Positions 35,645-44,143 of a stretch of DNA of 64,000 bases are shown in pieces; within the stretch, counting starts at the first letter, position 1, and every line of letters begins with the position of its first letter. The notes beneath the pieces were generated by a model that saw only the letters and a list, made by a program, of their open reading frames with translations, ran no database searches and was not told the DNA's origin. Both the position numbers and the translations under genes were made by a program. Source of the DNA: Chryseobacterium shigense (GTDB lineage Bacteria > Bacteroidota > Bacteroidia > Flavobacteriales > Weeksellaceae); the NCBI RefSeq assembly GCF_900156575.1, contig NZ_FTNY01000004.1:434001-498000 (forward strand), given 5' to 3'.

Positions 35645-37924
35645 ATGGAGACGCAAAAATTCAATTATGACAATAATATTGTCAGAGCATTCTTGTATGC
35701 TACTATCGTATTCGGGCTGGTCGGCTTTCTGCTGGGACTTTCGGCTGCGCTGATGCTTTTCTACCCTGAGTTGCCTGAGTTTTTATTCGGGACAGATGAC
35801 ACCACGATTCAGAGTCTGAGAAGCGGAAATATACAGGGACTTATCAATACACAGGGAGCCATGGGATTCGGAAGAATCAGAATGCTTCATACAAGTGCCG
35901 TTATTTTTGCTTTCGTATGTAATTCCTTCTTCTGCGGTGCTTATTACAGTATGCAGAGACTTTTAAAAACAAGAATGTACAGCGATACGCTTTCATGGCT
36001 CCATTTCTGGACCTGGCAGCTGATGATCGTTGCCGTAGTGATCACTTTCTTAATGGGAATCAATACTTCCAAGGAATATGCTGAACACGAATGGCCAATT
36101 GATATTATGATCACTGTATCATGGGTAATTTTCGGAATCAATATGTTCGGAACCATTGCGAAGAGAAGGGTAAGACACCTTTATGTAGCGATCTGGTTTT
36201 ACATTGCAACCTGGATTGCCGTAGCCATGCTGCATATTTTTAATAATCTTGAAGTTCCCCTATCCTTCACAAGCTGGAAATCCTATTCTGTATATGCCGG
36301 TGTAAAAGATGCTCTGGTACAATGGTGGTACGGTCACAACGCCGTAGCCTTTGTACTGACCACTCCGGTGTTAGGCCTGATGTACTACTTCATGCCGAAA
36401 GCGGCACAGCGACCTGTATTCTCCTATAAATTATCCATTATTCACTTTTGGTCGCTGATATTCGTATACCTTTGGGCGGGTCCACACCACCTTCAGTATA
36501 CGGCGCTTCCGGCATGGGCACAGGCCGTAGGTACGGGATTCTCTATTATGCTTATTGCCCCTTCATGGGGAGGAATGCTGAACGGTCTTCTTACCTTAAG
36601 AGGAGCCTGGGATAAAGTAAGAGAAAATCCGATCCTGAAATTCTTTGTGGTAGCGATTACCTGTTATGGTATGGCCACTTTCGAAGGACCATTACTGGCT
36701 ACAAAATCTTTAAATAAAATCGGGCATTACACCGACTGGGTGATCGGACACGTACACCTGGGAGCCCTTGGATGGAACGGCTTTATGGCCTTCGGTGTGG
36801 TCTATTATCTGGTTCCTATTATGTGGAGAACACCATTGTGGTCTAAAAAATTAGCCAACTGGCACTTCTGGCTGGGAACATTAGGAATTATTTTCTATGC
36901 AGTTCCGATGTACATCTCAGGATTCACTCAAGGATTGATGTGGAAACAATTCAACCCGGATGGTACCTTAATGTATAAAAACTGGCTGGATACGGTAACA
37001 GCAATTATTCCTTACTTTAAGATGAGATTCTTAGGCGGTATCCTTTATCTTTCAGGCGCTATTTTAATGGTGGTGAATGTGATCAGAACTGTAAGATCAG
37101 GCTCATTCCAGAAGGAAGTTCCTGCAGAGGCTCCGGCACTGGCTGATATCGGCAGCTCAAGAAAAGAAGGAGAAGGCGTACACCTTTGGCTGGAAAGAAC
37201 TCCGAAACTGCTTTCAATATTAGCATTCATCACAGTAGCCATAGGCGGATTAATAGAAATTGTTCCTACCCTATCTCTGAAGCAGAGCGTTCCGACCATT
37301 ACCGCTGTAAAACCATATACTCCACTTGAACTGGAAGGAAGAGATCTTTATGTAAGGGAAGGATGTAACTCCTGTCACTCCCAGATGATCAGACCTTTCC
37401 GTGATGAGATCGTAAGATTTGAAGGTAAAAACGGGCAGTATTCTAAAGCGGGAGAATTTATTTATGACAGACCTTTCTTATGGGGATCTAAGCGAACAGG
37501 ACCGGACCTTCACAGGGAAGGTGGCAGAAACCCGGATTCATGGCACTTTAAACATATGTACAACCCGAGAATTACTTCTGCTGGTTCCATCATGCCCCGT
37601 TTTCCATGGCTGATCACGAATAAGCTGGATCGTACTCAAATGGTTGACAAGATGAAATTGATGAAAAATGCTTTCGATGTCCCTTATTCAAAAGCAGAAA
37701 TAGATTCGGCTAACCAATGGGCAGACAATCAGTCAAAAGGTATTGTAAAGAGAATTTATTCTGAGGCAAATGATCTGAAAGATCAGATGGAAAAAGAAAA
37801 AACGGCAAAAGGTGCCTCTTACGTTCCGCTGGAGCAGAGAGAAATCGTAGCCATGATTGCTTACCTGCAAAGATTAGGTACCGATATTAAAACGACACAG
37901 ATCCAGACTGCAAGTGCTGAGTAA
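35645..37924 (+). CDS. ccoNO: cbb3-type cytochrome oxidase, fused CcoN-CcoO
   Basis: 759 residues. Residues about 1-470 are the heme-copper CcoN subunit with many membrane segments (VQWWYGHNAVAFVLTTPVLG holds a copper-ligand His, and IGHVHLGALGWNGFMAFGV heme-site His). From about 540 a CcoO-type monoheme cytochrome follows: EGCNSCHSQMIRPF with C574, C577 and H578. In proteobacteria these are two proteins; fusion is common in Bacteroidota. High-affinity terminal oxidase for microaerobic respiration. ccoP follows after 19 bases. Confidence 0.95.
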   Translation: METQKFNYDNNIVRAFLYATIVFGLVGFLLGLSAALMLFYPELPEFLFGTDDTTIQSLRSGNIQGLINTQGAMGFGRIRMLHTSAVIFAFVCNSFFCGAYYSMQRLLKTRMYSDTLSWLHFWTWQLMIVAVVITFLMGINTSKEYAEHEWPIDIMITVSWVIFGINMFGTIAKRRVRHLYVAIWFYIATWIAVAMLHIFNNLEVPLSFTSWKSYSVYAGVKDALVQWWYGHNAVAFVLTTPVLGLMYYFMPKAAQRPVFSYKLSIIHFWSLIFVYLWAGPHHLQYTALPAWAQAVGTGFSIMLIAPSWGGMLNGLLTLRGAWDKVRENPILKFFVVAITCYGMATFEGPLLATKSLNKIGHYTDWVIGHVHLGALGWNGFMAFGVVYYLVPIMWRTPLWSKKLANWHFWLGTLGIIFYAVPMYISGFTQGLMWKQFNPDGTLMYKNWLDTVTAIIPYFKMRFLGGILYLSGAILMVVNVIRTVRSGSFQKEVPAEAPALADIGSSRKEGEGVHLWLERTPKLLSILAFITVAIGGLIEIVPTLSLKQSVPTITAVKPYTPLELEGRDLYVREGCNSCHSQMIRPFRDEIVRFEGKNGQYSKAGEFIYDRPFLWGSKRTGPDLHREGGRNPDSWHFKHMYNPRITSAGSIMPRFPWLITNKLDRTQMVDKMKLMKNAFDVPYSKAEIDSANQWADNQSKGIVKRIYSEANDLKDQMEKEKTAKGASYVPLEQREIVAMIAYLQRLGTDIKTTQIQTASAE

Positions 37925-37943
37925 ACTTTAAAATTGTACTGTA

Positions 37944-38831
37944 ATGAAAAAGAGAACCCCAATTTCAATATATATCGCAACCACGATAGGCTTAACGATC
38001 ATGGCGTTTGAAATGTTCGCCGGAGATTCAGACTATTTTTCTTCTCCGTTTTTCTGGGGGCTGCTGGTGATCACTGTTATTCTTCTGATGATCATGAACG
38101 CTATCGGAGATCTTGTTGAGAACGAAAGTTTCAGCAGACTTTCAGAAGAGGAAAAGAAAGAATATTTAGCAGAAAAAAGCATCCCTTATTATCAGAAACT
38201 GTGGAATTCAGCCTTCAAAAAACAGTCTGCTACAGAAGAAAAAGATATTCTTATCGATCATGGTTTTGACGGGATTACAGAGCTTGACAACTCCCTTCCG
38301 AAATGGTGGATAGGTCTGTTCTGGTTTGGATGTATATTCTGTGTAGTGTATATGACTGCCTTTGCTTTTACGGAATATGCGCATCCTGAAGCGGAATATG
38401 ATAAAGAAGTAAAAACAATGCTCGCTTCTATCGCGGAATATGAAAAAACAGCCCCTCAGATTGATCTGGAAACAGCCAAATACAGTGCAGATAATATCGC
38501 AGAAGGCCAGGAGCTTTTCAAGACCAACTGTGTAACCTGTCATGGTGACGGTGGAAAAGGCGGCATCGGCCCGAATCTTACGGACACGCACTGGATCAAT
38601 ATCAAAGAAAAAAGTCTTTTTAAAAATGTTTTCTGGATGCTTGAAAACGGCTCACCCAATAATCCTACGATGCGACCTTTCGTCAAAGAAGGAACCATCA
38701 GCGGAAGAGATGCTGAAAAAATTGCAGCCTATATTTATCATATCAATCAGGAAACGTCTCCTATCACTCCAGCTCAGGGCGGTGCCACTCCGCAGGGTGA
38801 AGAAGTGAAGTGGGAAAACGAAAATAATTAA
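37944..38831 (+). CDS. ccoP: cbb3 oxidase subunit CcoP, single-heme
   Basis: 295 residues. Two membrane segments at about 9-52 and a third at about 120-143, then one cytochrome c domain with NCVTCHGDGG (C196, C199, H200) and NPTMRPF as a likely Met ligand. Standard CcoP proteins carry two heme sites; only one CxxCH is present here. The longer membrane N-terminus may stand in for CcoQ, which is absent. Ends the operon; ccoG, ccoS and ccoI are not in the window. Confidence 0.92.
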   Translation: MKKRTPISIYIATTIGLTIMAFEMFAGDSDYFSSPFFWGLLVITVILLMIMNAIGDLVENESFSRLSEEEKKEYLAEKSIPYYQKLWNSAFKKQSATEEKDILIDHGFDGITELDNSLPKWWIGLFWFGCIFCVVYMTAFAFTEYAHPEAEYDKEVKTMLASIAEYEKTAPQIDLETAKYSADNIAEGQELFKTNCVTCHGDGGKGGIGPNLTDTHWINIKEKSLFKNVFWMLENGSPNNPTMRPFVKEGTISGRDAEKIAAYIYHINQETSPITPAQGGATPQGEEVKWENENN

Positions 38832-38861
38832 CCTAAATTTTATTATCTCCATATATTTCTC

Positions 38862-38943
38862 GCCCCCTTTTTTGAAACTAGTCTAACATTTGAGTTTCAT
38901 TTTTGCTAACCTTTTCAACATTAAAAATGATTAAAAAGGGGGC
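38862..38943. other. Long-range stem with an inner hairpin after ccoP
   Basis: GCCCCCTTTTT (38862-38872) pairs with AAAAAGGGGGC (38933-38943) across about 60 bases. The enclosed GAAACT/AGTTTC (38874-38879, 38893-38898) adds a second hairpin. It may be a terminator, mRNA end structure or a small RNA; no strong T run follows. Confidence 0.45.
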
Positions 38944-39097
38944 TTTCTAAAGAGAAAAATCCACACCTTGGTTGTCTATATCAACATATTCACTTGACAA
39001 CTACTAACTAAATTCCATATCACGGCAGCCAAGGCAGGATTTTTGTACTTGCAGTAGGATACCACAACAAAGAACTAATAAAATAGTATTCTTATCT

Positions 39098-42000
39098 TTG
39101 TTAGAAACCTCATCGCATTTGGAACTGAAAATTAACAAAAGAAAAATTTTAAGGCGTTTTGTAATAACCGTTATTTCTATACTGGTTTTACTTACCCTTT
39201 TGATCCTGAGTTTAAGGCTTCCTGCCGTTCAAAACTTCATTAAAGACAAACTGGTCGTATATCTTGAGAAAAAGATCAAGACAAAAGTAAGTCTGGAAAG
39301 GGTCTACATAGGATTTCCGAACAGTCTTGTCATGGAAAATCTGTATCTGAAAGGACAGGATGTAGACACGCTTCTTGCTGTCAAAAAACTCGATGTAGGG
39401 TTAAATATGCTGAAACTTATCAGCTCCACTGCCGATATCACCTCCGTAGATCTTGACGGAGCACGGGCGAATGTAGTGCGCAAACCCAACGGAACATTCA
39501 ATTTCGATTATATTATCAATGCATTTGCAACCAGTGATAAAGAAGAAAGCTCTTCCAAACCTTTTATTATTTCTCTTGATAAGATTAATTTAAAGGATAT
39601 TGGAGTGACGTTCAACGACCAGCAGTCGAAGAATGATATCAAATTATATTTTAAATCTTTTGATACAAGGGTTAAAACTTTTGACCTTAGTAAAAACACC
39701 TATGCTGTTAATGATATTAATCTGGACGGATTAAAATTAAAATTAAAACAGGACCTTATTGAAGAGGTTTCTAAAAAAGTCGAGAAAAAAGTAGATTCCC
39801 TCAACGATAAAAAACCAATGAATATTGGCCTCAGAGGAATTAAACTTACCAATTTCGATATTGATTATGGAGACGACAATACCAAAACTTTTGCTAAAGT
39901 TCTGTTTAAAGAATTAAGTACGAAGATCAATAAACTGGATCTTGAGAATAACTCTTATAATATTTCCAACGTTGTTCTTTCAGGGGCAGATATTAATGCG
40001 AATCTTTATCTTCCTGCACAAAACGCTAATCCGAAAGATCAAAAAGAACCGGAAGTTTCAAAAGTTTCGGATCAGGATAAAGCGATGAAAGTGCTTCTAG
40101 GAAAACTTGTTCTGAATGATGTAAAAGCAGTCTACAACAATACGGCTATTGCTCCTACAAAACAGGGCATGGATTTCAATCACATGAATTTCTCTAAAAT
40201 GAATGTAGAGGTAAGAAGCTTCAAAATGGAGAATAATACGTTTGCAGGAACAGTGAATTCCGCGGAGATTCAGGAAGCAAGGGGACTTGATATCCAAAAA
40301 TTCAATACAGATTTTGTCTATGCTGAAAAAGAGGCTTACTTAAAAGATCTTTATTTACAAACTCCCAAAACGCTGATCCGTGATGAGGTGATTTTAAATT
40401 ATGATTCCCTAGAGCAGCTGACTTCAAATCCAGGCAGTGTAAAAATTAAAGCTAATATTAAAGATTCCAAAATTGGTTTTGCTGATCTATTGAATATAGT
40501 TCCTACTTTACGCAATACCGTTCCGTTCAACAAATATCCTAACGCTATCCTGAATGTCAATGCTAATGTTCAGGGAATCGTCAATGATCTTCTGATCAAA
40601 GATCTTAAGGTGTCAGGTTTGGATCAGCTGAGAGTTGCGGCTTCCGGAAGAATCAAAAATGCGATGAATCCTGAAAATCTTTATTATGATCTCAGGATCG
40701 GAGAATTTTCAGCCGAGGCAAAAACAGTTTATAATCTTGTACCAAAAAATACGATTCCTTCCACTATTTCTCTGCCTTCCCACTTCAGTATTAAAGGAAG
40801 TGCAAAGGGAACGACCAAAGTTGTAAAGGCAGATCTTAACCTCTACTCTACCCTTGGAAACGCTGCTATTGTGGCAGAGGTGGATATGAGCAGAAAAAAT
40901 CGTGAACTGTATGATGTAAAAGCTAATCTTCAGGCAATTCAGATCGGAAAGATCATCAGGAATAAGGATGTAGGAGCCATTACCGCTCAGATTTCTGCAA
41001 AAGGTGAAAGTTTTGATTTCAAAAATGCAAAAGCTGATCTGAAAGGCCATGTAGCATCGGCTGTCTATAAAGGATACCGCTACCAGAATATGGATCTTAC
41101 TGGTAAGATTAATAAAGGAGTTTACCACATTGTTTTAAATTCAAAAGATCCGAATGCGAATCTGAATTTAATCGCTTCCGGAGTTTATAATGAAAAAAAT
41201 CCTACTGTAAAAATCAATGGAGAGGTGATCAAACTCGATGTGAATAAACTTGGTTTCTATGAGAAGCCTATGATTATTGCAGGAAAAATCGACGGAGATT
41301 TTTCAAGCCTTGATCCGGATGCCCTGAATGGCTATTTAAACCTGAAGGATTTCGCTTTTTCAGACACCAAAGAGGTTTATCCTGTGCAGGAAGTGAATCT
41401 GAAAGCTTCTTCAACTCAGGATTCAACCCAGATTATTTTCAATTCTCAAATTGCTGATGTTTCTTTAAAGGGGAAATATAAACTGACTCAGATTTTTGGA
41501 GCTTTAACGCAGACCATTAATCAATATTATCAGTTCCAGAAACCGGCGAAAGGTCAGAAAATCGATCCGGGACAATTTTTCACCTTCAATGCCAAGATCA
41601 AAAATGATGATCTGATCAGAAAGTTTGTTCCGGAGCTGAAAAGTTTTGAAACGATCAATTTAGCTGGAAATTACAATGCAGATTCTCAAAAAATTGAAAT
41701 TGACGGTCAGATCCCGCAGTTGCTGTATGGTGAAAATTCGCTTGAAAATGTCGCTTTAAAAGTGACTAATGAAAATCAGGCGTTACAATACAATCTTAAT
41801 GCAGCTGCTTTAAAAAGCTCAAGCTTCACCTTGAAAAAAGTGGCTGTAAGCGGAGATGTCGCAGATAATACCATTAATTATAATATTACCACAAAAGACG
41901 ATAAAGATGCTACGCAGTTCCTTATCGCCGGCCATGCAAAATCATTGAATGATATCACTGAAGTTTCATTGAATCCGAATGGTTTAAAACTCAACTACTC

Positions 42001-44143
42001 GGACTGGAATGTTGCTGAGAATAATAAGATTCAGATCAGCAGCAAAGGCATTCTGGCAGACAATTTTATTCTTTCCAATGCGGGAAGCCAAATATCTCTT
42101 CAGTCTGAAACGGACAGCCCAAGCAGTCCCCTCAATGTTACGCTGAAAGATTTTAAAATTGAAACGATCACTGAACTGATCAAGAAAGATACAGTATTGG
42201 CAAGAGGAACCATCAATGGGACAGCACAGCTTCGTGATGTTACCAAAAAAATGACCTTCACTTCTGATCTCAATATTTCAGACCTGATCGTCTATGGAAA
42301 TGCGGTGGGGAACCTTGCTGTAAAAGTGAACAACGCTTCACCGAATGTTTTAAATGCGGATGTTGCTCTTTCCGGCAATAATAATGATGTGAAAATTCTT
42401 GGAGATTATAATACTTCTTCCAGCACATTTGATCTGAATATGGCGATCAATAAGCTTCAGATGAAAAGTGTCCAGGGCTTTTCCATGAATGCGATCACCA
42501 ATACGGAAGGCTATCTTTCCGGAAATTTAAAGATTACAGGAAATACGGATCAACCGAATATTGTAGGGAAAGTAAAATTCAATGATGCCGGACTGGAAAT
42601 TGCAAAAACAGGCAGTGATTTCAGAAAGCTGAATGATGAAATTGATTTTACCAATCGTGGTATCGAGTTTGACAAGTTTAAAATCAATGATAAGGATGGA
42701 AATTCTCTTGTGATCAACGGGCAGGTTCTTACGCAGACTTACAGAGATTTTGCTTTTAATCTTGACGTTAATGCCAAAGATTTCAAAGTGGTTAATTCAG
42801 AAAAATCCAATGATGCGATGATGTACGGAATTCTAGCTATTGATGCGGGACTTCGTATTCGTGGCAATCTGGATCTTCCGAAAGTTGACGGGAGACTGGC
42901 CGTTTCTGATGACACCGACTTCACCTTTGTTCTTCCACAGTCCAGTCCTTCCCTTCAGGAAAGAGATGGAATTGTAGAGTTCATCGATCAGGATCAGGTG
43001 GTTTTAAATAAAACGATCAAGGCTGATTCTCTGAAAGCTCAAAGCCGTTTCAAAGGAATGGATGTAAGCGTGAATATTGAAGTAAGCAAGGAGGCAAAAA
43101 TGTCTATCGTTATTGATAAAGCCAACGGAGATTTTGTAAAACTTCAGGGTGAAGCTGAATTAACCGGAGGAATTGATCCTTCAGGAAAAACAACCCTTGT
43201 AGGAGTTTATGAAGTGGAAAAAGGATCTTACGAACTTTCTGTGAGCCTTCTGAAACGTAAATTTGATATCCAGAAAGGAAGTACGATCACATGGACGGGA
43301 GAGCCTACTGCCGCTATGATGGATATTACGGCTGTTTATAAAACGGAAGCACCCCCTATTGACCTTGTTGAACAGCAGGTTGATGATCCGACGGTATTAA
43401 ATCAGCTTAAACAAAGGATTCCCTTCAATACTTTATTGAAAATGAAAGGAGAACTTCTAAAACCTCAAATCAGTTTCGACATTACCACCGACGAAAAAAA
43501 CAATGCTGTTTCATCTGCGGTAACCGATGTTGTAGATCAGAAACTTACTCAGTTAAGGACTCAGGAATCGGAAATGAATAAGCAGGTTTTCGCCCTTCTT
43601 TTACTGAACCGCTTTATTGGAGAAAATCCATTTGAGTCCGGGGCAGGAATGTCGGCAGAAGCTATGGCCAGACAGAGTGTGAGTAAAATTCTTTCCCAGC
43701 AATTGAATAATCTCGCGGCCGGTTTGATCAAAGGAGTGGACATAGATTTAGGTCTTGATTCTTCTGAAGATTATTCTACGGGACAAAAAAATACAAGAAC
43801 AGACCTGAATGTGGGCGTAAGTAAAAAATTACTGAATGACCGTCTGAAAGTTTCTGTAGGAAGTAATTTTGCTTTGGAAGGGGAAGCCCGCCAAAACGAA
43901 AACACAACGAATATTGCAGGAAACGTAACGATAGATTACAGTTTGTCGAAAGATGGCCGATACATGATGAGGGCGTATCGTAAGGATGAATATCAGGTGG
44001 CTCTTCAGGGGCAGATCATAGAAACAGGATTAGGGTTTATCATTACTCTTGATTATGATAAATTCCGTGAGATTTTCCAAAAATCCAAGAAAGAAAGACG
44101 TAAAAAAGAAAACAAGAATAACCAAGTGGTAGAATTTAAATAA
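39098..44143 (+). CDS. tamB: TamB-like translocation and assembly module protein
   Basis: 1681 residues. An N-terminal anchor (about 14-35, VISILVLLTLLILSL) is followed by a very long series of beta strands (AsmA/TamB-type repeats) and a C-terminal DUF490 domain (TTLVGVYEVEKGSYELSVSL, AMMDITAVYKTEAPPIDL). Transports phospholipids or helps outer-membrane assembly with TamL. Start: no ATG upstream of the anchor; TTG 39098 or TTG 39119 fit the frame. A minus-7 box (TATCTTTG) ends at 39100, so the later TTG is possible. The stop overlaps tamL (TAATG). Confidence 0.9.
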   Translation: MLETSSHLELKINKRKILRRFVITVISILVLLTLLILSLRLPAVQNFIKDKLVVYLEKKIKTKVSLERVYIGFPNSLVMENLYLKGQDVDTLLAVKKLDVGLNMLKLISSTADITSVDLDGARANVVRKPNGTFNFDYIINAFATSDKEESSSKPFIISLDKINLKDIGVTFNDQQSKNDIKLYFKSFDTRVKTFDLSKNTYAVNDINLDGLKLKLKQDLIEEVSKKVEKKVDSLNDKKPMNIGLRGIKLTNFDIDYGDDNTKTFAKVLFKELSTKINKLDLENNSYNISNVVLSGADINANLYLPAQNANPKDQKEPEVSKVSDQDKAMKVLLGKLVLNDVKAVYNNTAIAPTKQGMDFNHMNFSKMNVEVRSFKMENNTFAGTVNSAEIQEARGLDIQKFNTDFVYAEKEAYLKDLYLQTPKTLIRDEVILNYDSLEQLTSNPGSVKIKANIKDSKIGFADLLNIVPTLRNTVPFNKYPNAILNVNANVQGIVNDLLIKDLKVSGLDQLRVAASGRIKNAMNPENLYYDLRIGEFSAEAKTVYNLVPKNTIPSTISLPSHFSIKGSAKGTTKVVKADLNLYSTLGNAAIVAEVDMSRKNRELYDVKANLQAIQIGKIIRNKDVGAITAQISAKGESFDFKNAKADLKGHVASAVYKGYRYQNMDLTGKINKGVYHIVLNSKDPNANLNLIASGVYNEKNPTVKINGEVIKLDVNKLGFYEKPMIIAGKIDGDFSSLDPDALNGYLNLKDFAFSDTKEVYPVQEVNLKASSTQDSTQIIFNSQIADVSLKGKYKLTQIFGALTQTINQYYQFQKPAKGQKIDPGQFFTFNAKIKNDDLIRKFVPELKSFETINLAGNYNADSQKIEIDGQIPQLLYGENSLENVALKVTNENQALQYNLNAAALKSSSFTLKKVAVSGDVADNTINYNITTKDDKDATQFLIAGHAKSLNDITEVSLNPNGLKLNYSDWNVAENNKIQISSKGILADNFILSNAGSQISLQSETDSPSSPLNVTLKDFKIETITELIKKDTVLARGTINGTAQLRDVTKKMTFTSDLNISDLIVYGNAVGNLAVKVNNASPNVLNADVALSGNNNDVKILGDYNTSSSTFDLNMAINKLQMKSVQGFSMNAITNTEGYLSGNLKITGNTDQPNIVGKVKFNDAGLEIAKTGSDFRKLNDEIDFTNRGIEFDKFKINDKDGNSLVINGQVLTQTYRDFAFNLDVNAKDFKVVNSEKSNDAMMYGILAIDAGLRIRGNLDLPKVDGRLAVSDDTDFTFVLPQSSPSLQERDGIVEFIDQDQVVLNKTIKADSLKAQSRFKGMDVSVNIEVSKEAKMSIVIDKANGDFVKLQGEAELTGGIDPSGKTTLVGVYEVEKGSYELSVSLLKRKFDIQKGSTITWTGEPTAAMMDITAVYKTEAPPIDLVEQQVDDPTVLNQLKQRIPFNTLLKMKGELLKPQISFDITTDEKNNAVSSAVTDVVDQKLTQLRTQESEMNKQVFALLLLNRFIGENPFESGAGMSAEAMARQSVSKILSQQLNNLAAGLIKGVDIDLGLDSSEDYSTGQKNTRTDLNVGVSKKLLNDRLKVSVGSNFALEGEARQNENTTNIAGNVTIDYSLSKDGRYMMRAYRKDEYQVALQGQIIETGLGFIITLDYDKFREIFQKSKKERRKKENKNNQVVEFK

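Noticed and set aside
42739..42924. Antisense frames within tamB, tamL, ccoNO and the susC genes
   Set aside because: They lie entirely within strongly supported genes and carry no independent signals.
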